Source: Myxococcales bacterium (GTDB lineage Bacteria > Myxococcota_A > Polyangia > Haliangiales > Haliangiaceae). From it: DNA of 64,000 nt. Position numbers and translations under genes: made by a program. The stretch lies in the NCBI GenBank assembly GCA_016707895.1, contig JADJGV010000034.1, forward strand, positions 682,001 through 746,000. The letters are read 5' to 3'. Below the pieces are notes generated by a model. It made no database searches, was not told where the DNA came from, and saw only the letters and a program-made list of their open reading frames with translations. Of the stretch, positions 16,983 to 30,594 are shown piece after piece. Position 1 is the first letter of the stretch. Each line of letters opens with the position of its first letter.

Positions 16983-19900
16983 ATGCGCCGTCGCTTGCGC
17001 CGCTTGTCTACCTTCATCGGGTTCGTCGTCGCGCTGGGCCTGACCACCCACGCCCACGCCCAGCCGGTCAAGCCCCGCATCTCGGTGATGGTGGACTCGT
17101 CGGGGTCGATGCTGCTGACGCCGGAGATCGTCACCATCGCCGAGACTTGCGTCGCGCAGGGCTGGAACGGCTGCACGAGCAGCGGCAACCCCACCGCCGC
17201 GCAGGAGACCTGCAACGCGTGCATGGCCTGGACGACCCGCGTGTCGCCGACCTGCGCGAGCAGCTTCACGGCGACCTGCCGGTCGACCTACACCAACTGC
17301 TACCGCTTCTTCTACGGCTCGACCGCGACCTGCGGCCAGTCGCTGAACCTCTCCGAGGGCGTGCCGACCCGCGGCGACGGCACCGCGCTGACGCCGGGTT
17401 GCGACGTCGACGGCGACGGCCAGGCCAACGACAGCCGCATGTACCAGGCCAAGGAGGCGGTCAACAACGTCGTCGCAACGTTCGGCGAGGTCGAGTTCGC
17501 GCTGTGGCGCTACGCCCAGGTCGAGGGCGGGCAGACCTGCGCCTCCGACGCGTCGTGCCCCGACACCCCCGGCGGCTCCAGCGTCCTCACCTGCGAGAAC
17601 GTCGCCGGCGCCAACGTCTGCGCGCTCGACGCCGCCAACATCGGCTCGGCGACCGGCCAGTGCAACATGTTCACCTGGAACGGCGCCGACAACACGTTCG
17701 CGTGCTCGCAGTGCAACGACGGCGGCGGCAGCGCCGAGCGCCTGCTGTGCGAGGCCTACCAGCTCGATCGCATCCGCACCGGCGGGTCGAGCCCGCTGGC
17801 CGGCACCGTCAACTGCGCGCTGCCCAGCACCAACCACCCGTTCATGATGAACCACGGCGGCTGCGATCCCTCGGGCGGCGAGCGCCTGGTCGACTTCCCG
17901 GCCACCGGCTTCGACGACAACTACGCCCAGATCCGGCAGTGGATCGATCACCAGCAGCCCAACGTCTCGACCGACGTCGAGATCAACGCCCAGGGCGGCA
18001 CGCCGATCGCCGCGTCGCTGCGCGACATGCGCACCGCGGTCTTCAACTCGGCGCGGCTCGACACCCGCACGCCGTGCCGCAAGCACCAGGTCATCTTCCT
18101 CACCGACGGCGGCGAGAGCTGCGAGACCGTCGCGGCGGCGGTGACCGCGGCCGGCACGTTCCAGAACATGTCGTTCACCAACGCGGCCGGCACCGTCGTC
18201 CCCGACTACGACGTGCCGGTCTACGTCATCGGCTTCGCGGTGTGCCCGCCCGGCCAGCCCAACTGCCAGACCCGCCAGGACCTCAACTCGATCGCCGCCG
18301 CCGGCGGCACCGGCACCGCGATCCTGGTCAACAACCAGCTCGAGCTGCAGCTGGCGCTGGCGCAGATCGTCGCCAACTCGGTGCTGGCCGAGCGCTGCAA
18401 CAACCTCGACGACGACTGCGACGGCGCGGTCGACGAGGACTTCCCCGGTCGGGGCGCGGCGTGCTCGGCCGGCGTCGGCGCGTGCTTCGCCAACGGCACG
18501 GTCGTCTGCACCGCCGATCAGACCGGCCTGGCGTGCAACGCCACCGCCGGCGCGCCCAGCCCCGAGGTGTGCAACGGCCTCGACGACAACTGCGACGGCC
18601 TGATCGACAACGGCATCAGCTGCACCGGCTGCGTGCCGGTGTGCACCGACGCCGCGCACTGCGACGTCTGCAACAACATCGACGAGGACTGCGACGCCGT
18701 GATCGACGAGGACTTCGTCGCGACCTCGTGCGGCGTCGACACCGGCGCGTGCGCGCCCGGCGCCACGGCGTGCGTCGCCGGCACGCTGTCGTGCACCGGC
18801 GGCGTCGGCCCGGTCAGCGAGACCTGCAACAACGTCGACGACGACTGCGACGCGATCGTCGACGGCATGACCCAGGCCTGCTACCCGCCGGCCACCGCCG
18901 GCTGCAACCCGATGACCGGCGTATGCCAGGGCGTGTGCCGGCTCGGCACCCAGACCTGCACCACCGGCAGCTTCGGCGCCTGCACCGGCGCGCGCACGCC
19001 GGGCCTCGAGATCCCGTGCAACGGGCTCGACGACGACTGCGACGGCCTGGTCGACGAGGGCGGCGGCGTCGAGCAGTGCAACGGCCTCGACGACAACTGC
19101 AACGGCATGGTCGACGAGGGCGTCGCCACCACCGACCCCGACATCGGCGACGCCTGCGGCACGCCGCCGTTCGTCGGCGCCTGCCGCCAGGGCGCGATCG
19201 CCTGCGTCGCCGGCGCCGAGGTGTGCCAGGGCGAGATCAACCCCACCGGCGAGGTGTGCGACAACGTCGACAACGACTGCGACGGCACCGTCGACGACAG
19301 CGTGCCCGGGTTCGGCGGGCCGTGCGGCTCGAGCGTCGGCCGCTGCGATCCCGGCACGCTGCAGTGCGTGGCCGGCGCGCCGGTGTGCGTCGGCGCGGTC
19401 GGCCCGTTCGCGGAGGTGTGCAACAGCCAGGACGACAACTGCAACGGCGCGACCGACGAGACCGACCCGATGCTCGGCGACACCTGCGCCACGCTGCCGG
19501 GTGGCGGCACCGTGCCCAGCGAGACCGGCGAGTGCCAGTTCGGCGTGCTGGCGTGCCAGGCCGGCGGCCTGACCTGCGTCGGCGCGATCGGCCCGGTGGT
19601 CGAGCGTTGCAACGCGCTCGACGACGACTGCGACGGCCTGGTCGACGAGACCTTCCCGACGCTGGGCACCGCCTGCGACAACGGCGCGCTCGGCGTGTGC
19701 CGCCAGACCGGCGTCGTGGTGTGCTCGCCCAGCGGCGGCACCACCTGCACCGCGCCGCCCGGCGTGCCCGGCACCGAGACCTGCAACGGCCTCGACGACG
19801 ACTGCGACGGCACCGTCGACGACGGCCCGCTGCCGCTGGTCGGCACCGAGTGCGCGCCGGCCACCGGCGTGTGCGCGCCCGGCCTGTGGGCCTGCACCGC

Positions 19901-21029
19901 CGGCGTGCTCACCTGCGGCCAGCCCAGCTCGGGCTCGCCCGAGGTCTGCAACGCGTCGGACGACGACTGCGACGCGCAGGTCGACGAGAGCCCGCCCGGG
20001 TCGCCGCTGCCCGGCGAGGAGGAGCCGTGCGTCGAGCCCGGCTTCGAGGCGAACATGGACATCGGCGAGTGCGAGTTCGGCCAGACCGAGTGCGTCGCCG
20101 GCGGCCTCGACTGCATCGGCTACCAGGGCCCCAGCCCGGAGATCTGCGACGGCCTCGACAACGACTGCGACGGCAACGCCGACGACCTGGCGACGTGCCC
20201 GGGCCCGACCGACGCCTGCCACGCCGGCACCTGCGTCCAGCCGTGCGGCGCCGGCGAGTTCCCGTGCGGCGGCGGCTTCATCTGCGAGCACCTCGACGAC
20301 GTGCCGGTGCCGGGCAACTACTGCGTGCCCGACCCGTGCAACGGCGTGACCTGCGCCGCCGATGAGGTGTGCGACCCGGCCACGCGGATGTGCCGCAACC
20401 TGTGCGACGGCGTCACCTGCCAGACCGGCGAGCAGTGCCAGCTCGGCACCTGCGTCGACTGCTTCGACGTGCCGAGCCTGTGCATGCCGGGCGAGCTGTG
20501 CGTGCGCGACGGCCAGGGCGTCGGCCAATGCCAGGACAACCCGTGCGACCCCAACCCGTGCCAGGTCGACGAGACCTGCGTCGAGGGCGTGTGCATGGGC
20601 GGCTGCGGCGCCGGCTGCCCCGACGGCCAGGCCTGCGTCGGCGGCACCTGCGTCAGCGACCCGTGCGACGGCGTCACCTGCCGCACCGGCGAGGTGTGCG
20701 ACCCGGCCACCGGCGACTGCGTGAACCAGATGTGCAGCGGCGTGCAGTGCCGCCCGGGCGAGGTCTGCGTCGAGACCACCGGCGACTGCATCGCCGATCC
20801 GTGCGTCACCACCAACTGCCCGATGGGCCAGACCTGCAGCGTCGATCCCGGCGGCCGCCCGGTGTGCGCCGATCCCGACGCCCCGACCGTGGATCGCGTG
20901 ACGGCGGCCGGCGGCGGCTGCGCGGCCGGCGGCGGTGGCGGTGGCGGCGCGGGCGCGGCGATCGGCCTCGCGCTCGTGGCCTGGACGCGACGCCGGCGCC
21001 AGCGCCGCGCGGCGGGAGGTGCGGCGTGA
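16983..21029 (+). CDS. MopE-repeat surface protein with vWA and MYXO-CTERM-like tail
   Basis: A very large protein (1348 residues). A signal peptide ends at about residue 27 (THAHAQ). Residues about 32-460 hold a von Willebrand A domain with MIDAS motif DSSGS and a FLTDGG strand. Then come 12 MopE-type repeats of the form C-N-x-x-D-D-D-C-D-G-x-x-D-E (for example CNNLDDDCDGAVDEDF), about 30-60 residues apart, and a Cys-rich EGF-like zone (VTCRTGEVCDPATGDC). The end has Gly/Cys, a short hydrophobic stretch and an Arg cluster (LALVAWTRRRRQRR), resembling a MYXO-CTERM sorting signal. It is likely exported and metal-binding (MopE repeats bind copper in methanotrophs). It overlaps the next gene. 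Confidence 0.88.
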   Translation: MRRRLRRLSTFIGFVVALGLTTHAHAQPVKPRISVMVDSSGSMLLTPEIVTIAETCVAQGWNGCTSSGNPTAAQETCNACMAWTTRVSPTCASSFTATCRSTYTNCYRFFYGSTATCGQSLNLSEGVPTRGDGTALTPGCDVDGDGQANDSRMYQAKEAVNNVVATFGEVEFALWRYAQVEGGQTCASDASCPDTPGGSSVLTCENVAGANVCALDAANIGSATGQCNMFTWNGADNTFACSQCNDGGGSAERLLCEAYQLDRIRTGGSSPLAGTVNCALPSTNHPFMMNHGGCDPSGGERLVDFPATGFDDNYAQIRQWIDHQQPNVSTDVEINAQGGTPIAASLRDMRTAVFNSARLDTRTPCRKHQVIFLTDGGESCETVAAAVTAAGTFQNMSFTNAAGTVVPDYDVPVYVIGFAVCPPGQPNCQTRQDLNSIAAAGGTGTAILVNNQLELQLALAQIVANSVLAERCNNLDDDCDGAVDEDFPGRGAACSAGVGACFANGTVVCTADQTGLACNATAGAPSPEVCNGLDDNCDGLIDNGISCTGCVPVCTDAAHCDVCNNIDEDCDAVIDEDFVATSCGVDTGACAPGATACVAGTLSCTGGVGPVSETCNNVDDDCDAIVDGMTQACYPPATAGCNPMTGVCQGVCRLGTQTCTTGSFGACTGARTPGLEIPCNGLDDDCDGLVDEGGGVEQCNGLDDNCNGMVDEGVATTDPDIGDACGTPPFVGACRQGAIACVAGAEVCQGEINPTGEVCDNVDNDCDGTVDDSVPGFGGPCGSSVGRCDPGTLQCVAGAPVCVGAVGPFAEVCNSQDDNCNGATDETDPMLGDTCATLPGGGTVPSETGECQFGVLACQAGGLTCVGAIGPVVERCNALDDDCDGLVDETFPTLGTACDNGALGVCRQTGVVVCSPSGGTTCTAPPGVPGTETCNGLDDDCDGTVDDGPLPLVGTECAPATGVCAPGLWACTAGVLTCGQPSSGSPEVCNASDDDCDAQVDESPPGSPLPGEEEPCVEPGFEANMDIGECEFGQTECVAGGLDCIGYQGPSPEICDGLDNDCDGNADDLATCPGPTDACHAGTCVQPCGAGEFPCGGGFICEHLDDVPVPGNYCVPDPCNGVTCAADEVCDPATRMCRNLCDGVTCQTGEQCQLGTCVDCFDVPSLCMPGELCVRDGQGVGQCQDNPCDPNPCQVDETCVEGVCMGGCGAGCPDGQACVGGTCVSDPCDGVTCRTGEVCDPATGDCVNQMCSGVQCRPGEVCVETTGDCIADPCVTTNCPMGQTCSVDPGGRPVCADPDAPTVDRVTAAGGGCAAGGGGGGGAGAAIGLALVAWTRRRRQRRAAGGAA

Positions 21030-23977
21030 GCCGGCTCGCGGTGGTGGCGCTGGCCGCGTTCGCGCTCGCCGGCTGCGACGTCAACCCCTACAACCTCGGC
21101 GGCGGCGGCAACCGCGACGCCGGCCTCGACGCCAGCGGCGACGGCGGCGGCATCGACGGCGCCGTCGGCGACGACGCCAGCATCGACGCGCCGATCGACG
21201 GCGCCAGCTGCGTGCCGCGCACCGAGGTGTGCAACAACGCCGACGACGACTGCGACACCGTCGTCGACAACGGCTTCAACCTGCAGGCCGATCCCAACAA
21301 CTGCGGGGTGTGCGGCCGGCAGTGCACGTACCCGCACGCGTTCGGCACCTGCGACATGGGCACCTGCACGCCCGGCGCGTGCCAGCCGGGCTGGAACGAC
21401 ACCGACGCGACGATGGCCGGCTGCGAGTACTTCTGCATCCCGACCAACGGCGGCGTCGAGGTCTGCGACGACCGCGACAACGACTGCGATACCCGGATGG
21501 ACGAGGACTTCAACCTCGCCACCGACGAGAACAACTGCGGCCGGTGCGGCAACGTCTGCAACCTGCTCCACGCCAGCGCCGACTGCCAGGCCGGCGTGTG
21601 CGAGGTGGCGATGTGCGACCCGGGGTTCGTCGACGTCGACGCCGCGGTCCCGGGCTGCGAGTACCAGTGCACGCCCAGCGGCGGCGGCGTCGAGACCTGC
21701 GACGGCGTCGACAACGACTGCGACGGCGCGGTCGACGACGGCAACCCCGGCGGCGGCGCCAGCTGCGGCACCGACACCGGCGTGTGCATGGCCGGCACGA
21801 CCCAGTGCCAGAACGGCGTGCTGTTCTGCGTCGGCGCGACCAGCGGCGGCGCCGAGTCGTGCAACAACCTCGACGACGACTGCGACGGCGCGATCGACGA
21901 CGGCTACGACAAGCAGAACGATCCGCTGCACTGCGGCGGCTGCTCGCCGTGCAGCCTGCCGCACGCGGTCGAGGGCTGCGCGCTCGGTGCCTGCACCGTC
22001 GCGTCGTGCGACTTCGGCTTCGTCAACCTCAACGGCAGCCCCGCCGACGGCTGCGAGTATGGCTGCATCAACACCGGCACCGAGCGCTGCGACACGACCG
22101 ACAACAACTGCAACGGCACGGTCGACGAGGGCTTCAACACCGCCACCGATGCCGCCAACTGCGGCAGCTGTGGCCACGCCTGCGCGTTCGCCAACGCCGG
22201 CGCGCTGTGCGCCGCGTCGACGTGCGTGATGGGCGCGTGCAACCCCAACTTCTACGACGTCAACGGCAACCCCGCCGACGGCTGCGAGTACGGCTGCGTG
22301 CCCACCAACGGCGGCGTCGAGGCCTGCGACGGCGTCGACAACGATTGCGACGGCCTGATCGACGACGGCAACCCCGGCGGCGGCGTCACGTGCGGCGTCA
22401 ACACCGGCGAGTGCACCGCGGGCACCACCACCTGCGCGTTCGGCGCGATCGACTGCGTCGGCGACGTCGGCGCGGCCGCCGAGACCTGCAACAACCTCGA
22501 CGACGACTGCAACGGCACCGTCGACAACGGCTTCGACAAGCTCAACGACCCGCGCTACTGCGCCAACTGCGCCGGCTGCAACCTGCCGCACGCGGTGGCC
22601 GGCTGCAGCGCCGGCGGCTGCACGGTCGCCGGCTGCCTGGGCGGGTTCGTCAACCTCGACGGCCTCGCCGCCAACGGCTGCGAGTACGGCTGCACGTTCT
22701 CGGGCCAGGAGGTGTGCGACGGCGTCGACAACGACTGCGATGGCCTGGTCGACAACGCCGACCCGACGCTGATCCGCCCGGCCAACTTCTGCAAGACCGC
22801 CGGCGAGTGCGCCGGCACCACCCCGACCTGCACCGGCGCCACCGGCTGGGACTGCGTCTACACGGACCCCGACGTCGAGACCGTCGGCGGCGATCCGGCG
22901 CTCGAGGAGACGCGCTGCGACGGCAAGGACAACGACTGCGACGGCGGCGCCGACGAGGTCTACCCGCTCAAGGGCAGCGCCTGCGGCGAGGACGGCACGT
23001 TCGGTACCACCCGCCGGCTGGGCGCGTGCCGGGGCACCGGCGCGCTGGTGTGCAACGCCGCCCAGACCGGCCTGCGCTGCAACGTCACGACCGCTGGCGC
23101 CGCGGCGGCCAACGAGACCTGCAACAACCGGGACGACGACTGCGACGGCCACACCGACGAGCCGTACGACTCGGGTGGCTTCAACGGCGTGCGCGACGTG
23201 ACCGTCGGCCCGCTGACGGTCAACGGCGCGAGCGTGGTGATGTACCGCTACGAGGCCAGCCGGCCCGACGCCACCGCCGCCGCGCCCGGCATCGTCGGCA
23301 GCCGCGCGTGCTCGGTCGCCAACCGCGTGCCGTGGGCGACCGCCAACTTCGCCACCGTGCAGGCGGCGTGCGCCGCGGCCGGCATGCGCCTGTGCCGGGT
23401 GACGCGCAACGGCAGCGGCGTCGTGACCAGCGACGAGTGGGGCCGGTTCTGCGAGGGCGCGGCCAACCGCCTCTACCCCTACGGCAACAGCTACGTCGCC
23501 GCGACCTGCAACGGCAGCGACTACGACCCGGTGGCCGGCGGGGTCAACGAGGATCAGGCGGTCGCCACCGGCGCGCTCGCGGGCTGTCAGTCGCAGGACC
23601 TGGCCAACGACATGTCCGGCAACCTGAAGGAGTGGGTCAACGATCCGCGCGTGGTGTCCGGCCAGACCGTCCACACGCTGCGCGGCGGGTCGTTCGACAA
23701 CTACGCGAGCGGCATGACCTGCGACTTCGACCTGACCGTCGTGCCGACCGCCTACTCCTTCGCCAACGCCGGCTTCCGCTGCTGCGCGCTGTCGTGCGCG
23801 GCGGGCCAGGTCGAGTGCAGCGGCACCTGCGTCAACACCGCCAGCAGCAACACCAACTGCGGCGCGTGCGGCGTGACCTGCGGCGGCGGCCAGGCGTGCT
23901 CGAACGGCTACTGCTGCCCGACCGGCACCCGGGCCTGCGGCGACGTCTGCGTCGCCAACGCCACGCCGTGCCCGTGA
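21026..23977 (+). CDS. MopE-repeat lipoprotein with formylglycine-generating-enzyme-like domain
   Basis: A 983-residue lipoprotein starting at GTG, coupled to the preceding stop (GTGA) with GGGAGGT 5 nt upstream. The lipobox is AFALAGC. After an Asp/Gly-rich linker there are ten MopE-like repeats (for example CDGVDNDCDGAVDDGN) interleaved with Cys-rich modules containing NNCGxCGxxC. Residues about 730-920 resemble the FGE-sulphatase/SUMF1 fold: VMYRYEASRPDAT, AGMRLCRVT, GNLKEWVNDPR and AGFRCC. This fold also occurs as a non-catalytic binding domain. The pair of genes makes two surface Cys/Asp-rich proteins. Confidence 0.85.
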   Translation: MSRLAVVALAAFALAGCDVNPYNLGGGGNRDAGLDASGDGGGIDGAVGDDASIDAPIDGASCVPRTEVCNNADDDCDTVVDNGFNLQADPNNCGVCGRQCTYPHAFGTCDMGTCTPGACQPGWNDTDATMAGCEYFCIPTNGGVEVCDDRDNDCDTRMDEDFNLATDENNCGRCGNVCNLLHASADCQAGVCEVAMCDPGFVDVDAAVPGCEYQCTPSGGGVETCDGVDNDCDGAVDDGNPGGGASCGTDTGVCMAGTTQCQNGVLFCVGATSGGAESCNNLDDDCDGAIDDGYDKQNDPLHCGGCSPCSLPHAVEGCALGACTVASCDFGFVNLNGSPADGCEYGCINTGTERCDTTDNNCNGTVDEGFNTATDAANCGSCGHACAFANAGALCAASTCVMGACNPNFYDVNGNPADGCEYGCVPTNGGVEACDGVDNDCDGLIDDGNPGGGVTCGVNTGECTAGTTTCAFGAIDCVGDVGAAAETCNNLDDDCNGTVDNGFDKLNDPRYCANCAGCNLPHAVAGCSAGGCTVAGCLGGFVNLDGLAANGCEYGCTFSGQEVCDGVDNDCDGLVDNADPTLIRPANFCKTAGECAGTTPTCTGATGWDCVYTDPDVETVGGDPALEETRCDGKDNDCDGGADEVYPLKGSACGEDGTFGTTRRLGACRGTGALVCNAAQTGLRCNVTTAGAAAANETCNNRDDDCDGHTDEPYDSGGFNGVRDVTVGPLTVNGASVVMYRYEASRPDATAAAPGIVGSRACSVANRVPWATANFATVQAACAAAGMRLCRVTRNGSGVVTSDEWGRFCEGAANRLYPYGNSYVAATCNGSDYDPVAGGVNEDQAVATGALAGCQSQDLANDMSGNLKEWVNDPRVVSGQTVHTLRGGSFDNYASGMTCDFDLTVVPTAYSFANAGFRCCALSCAAGQVECSGTCVNTASSNTNCGACGVTCGGGQACSNGYCCPTGTRACGDVCVANATPCP

Positions 23978-24125
23978 CCACGTGAGCGCGTCGCTCGCGG
24001 CGCGGCGTTGCGCGCGGGCGATCGGTCCAGCCATCGACCCGTCGTGTGCGTAGCGGCTTGCGCACGCGGTGCGAGGTTACGCACGCGATCCTGCGAAACG
24101 ATGCAGATCTCGGAGGTGATTCCGC

Positions 24126-24350
24126 ATGGTTGTCGCTGGCACACGAGGTGCTGAGGCTGGCTCCAGCATGAAGAGCCACAGTGCTGCGGAGCGTCAGAAG
24201 GCGGTGCGGATCCTGGCCAAGTCGCTGTACCGCGATCTCACGGCGCAGGGCTTCGACGAGAAGCAGATCGTCTCGCTCGCGACCGAGCTGATCAGCGAGG
24301 TCACGCACAAGATGGCCACTGACGGCGGTCGCGCGGTCCACGCGCCCTGA
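24126..24350 (+). CDS. Small conserved hypothetical protein
   Basis: A 74-residue protein with an unusually strong ribosome site for this window (GGAGGTGAT, 9 nt before ATG). The mature part is a helix bundle: ERQKAVRILAKSLYRDLTAQG and FDEKQIVSLATELISEVTHKM. There is no signal peptide, zinc site or HTH. A likely terminator lies 70 nt after. The region before it (23978-24125) has no gene. Function unknown. Confidence 0.65.
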   Translation: MVVAGTRGAEAGSSMKSHSAAERQKAVRILAKSLYRDLTAQGFDEKQIVSLATELISEVTHKMATDGGRAVHAP

Positions 24351-24418
24351 GCGCGAGGGCGCAGCGCTGTCGACAAACGCAACGCCGGCGCGACGCGCCG
24401 TCGCTGATCGCAACCGCC

Positions 24419-24438
24419 GCGGCCCCATCGGGGGCCGC
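24419..24438 (+). terminator. Hairpin terminator
   Basis: An 8-bp stem, GCGGCCCC / GGGGCCGC, with a 4-nt loop, followed by AGGTGTTTTC. It lies 69 nt after the small hypothetical gene and before gap. Confidence 0.6.
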
Positions 24439-24530
24439 AGGTGTTTTCGGCGGGCCACCCTTCGCCGCGCGGGGTCGACAGCGGCGGCCCCAGGCGTTAG
24501 GGTGCGCGCGACTTCACCCCGGAGACTTCC

Positions 24531-25535
<1,005 letters not shown>

Positions 25536-25541
25536 CTCCTT

Positions 25542-25565
25542 GGAGGGCCTGTCGCCAGGCCCCCC
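25542..25565 (+). repeat. Hairpin in the gap-pgk intergenic region
   Basis: A stem GGAGGGCCTG / CAGGCCCCCC with a TCGC loop and one A-C mismatch, 6 nt after the gap stop. It belongs to the GGAGGG hairpin family. A second GC-rich palindrome (25569-25610) lies before pgk. The stems could lower read-through between gap and pgk or protect the gap 3' end. Confidence 0.5.
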
Positions 25566-25632
25566 GGGAGGACCAGGCGGAGGCCTGGGCCCCCCCCGCC
25601 GGGGCGGCGCCCCAGCGAGACAAGAGATCGCC

Positions 25633-26832
<1,200 letters not shown>

Positions 26833-26868
26833 GCGGGCGCCAGCCGCGCGCGCCGGGCCGGTTGTCGA

Positions 26869-26874
26869 TACAAT
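26869..26874 (+). promoter_or_regulatory. -10-like TACAAT hexamer
   Basis: TACAAT, 7 nt before the GTG of the GGDEF/kinase gene. It matches the consensus at 5 of 6 positions. No good -35 is seen. Confidence 0.45.
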
Positions 26875-26881
26875 TTGGTCC

Positions 26882-29734
<2,853 letters not shown>

Positions 29735-29814
29735 GCCCGGGCTCGTCCTGGGCGCACGCCCGACGCGGGTCACGCGGTGTCGGCGCCGGGGTGACGCCGC
29801 CCGCGGCCTGGGGG

Positions 29815-29820
29815 TAGAGT
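29815..29820 (+). promoter_or_regulatory. -10-like TAGAGT hexamer
   Basis: TAGAGT, 8 nt before the tpiA ATG, in the 94-nt gap after the kinase gene. Confidence 0.4.
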
Positions 29821-29828
29821 CGCGGCCG

Positions 29829-30587
29829 ATGCGCACCCCGTTCGTCGTTGGCAACTGGAAGCTGCACAAGCACGTCGGCGATGCCCTGGCCCTGGTGACC
29901 GAGCTGAAGAACCAGCTGGCCGCGGTCAAGGGCGTCGCCGTCGGCGTGGCCCCGCCGTTCACGGCGCTGTACCCCGTGGCCAAGCGCCTCGAGGACTCGC
30001 CGATCGCGGTGGCGTCGCAGGACTGCTACTGGGAGGAGAAGGGCGCGTTCACCGGCGAGGTCGCGCCCGGCATGCTCAAGGACGTCGGCTGCACCTGGGC
30101 CATCATCGGTCACAGCGAGCGCCGGCAGTTCTTCGGCGAGACCGATGACACCGTCGCCAAGAAGACCCGCGCCGCGCTGGCCGCGGGCCTGGGCGCGATC
30201 GTGTGCGTCGGCGAGACGCTGGCCCAGCGCGACGCCGGCACCACCACCGCGGTGGTCGAGACCCACCTGGGCGCGCTGCGCGGCCTGGGCGTCGACGTGG
30301 CCGAGCGGCTGGTGATCGCCTACGAGCCGGTGTGGGCGATCGGCACCGGGCGGACCGCGACCCCGGGGCAGGCGCAGGAGGTCCACGCGTTCATCCGCGG
30401 CTGGCTGGCCAAGGAGCTCGGCGCGGCGATGGCGGCGGCGGTGCGCATCCAGTACGGCGGCTCGGTCAAGGCCGACAACGCCGCCGAGCTGATGCGCCAG
30501 CCCGACATCGACGGCGCGCTGGTCGGCGGCGCCTCGCTGCAGGCCGCCGACTTCGTCGCGATCTGCAAGGCCGCGCGCCCGAGCTAG
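29829..30587 (+). CDS. tpiA: Triosephosphate isomerase
   Basis: A 252-residue TIM barrel, normal length. Key elements are NWKLHK with the catalytic Lys, IIGHSERRQFFGET with His95-equivalent, the catalytic Glu in AYEPVWAIGTG, and the phosphate loop YGGSVKADN. It interconverts dihydroxyacetone phosphate and glyceraldehyde-3-phosphate, upstream of GAPDH in glycolysis. It converges with the PAS kinase gene, 7 nt apart. Confidence 0.98.
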   Translation: MRTPFVVGNWKLHKHVGDALALVTELKNQLAAVKGVAVGVAPPFTALYPVAKRLEDSPIAVASQDCYWEEKGAFTGEVAPGMLKDVGCTWAIIGHSERRQFFGETDDTVAKKTRAALAAGLGAIVCVGETLAQRDAGTTTAVVETHLGALRGLGVDVAERLVIAYEPVWAIGTGRTATPGQAQEVHAFIRGWLAKELGAAMAAAVRIQYGGSVKADNAAELMRQPDIDGALVGGASLQAADFVAICKAARPS

Positions 30588-30594
30588 CGCGCCG

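Noticed and set aside
18400..20200. Tandem repeats that might suggest a CRISPR-like array
   Set aside because: The repeats are coding (MopE motif), vary in sequence and spacing, and have no constant spacer length.
16833..24034. Long minus-strand frames over the MopE genes, rich in Val/Ala/Asp/Gly
   Set aside because: They mirror the Cys/Asp repeat codons of the plus-strand genes; no signal peptide or recognised domain.
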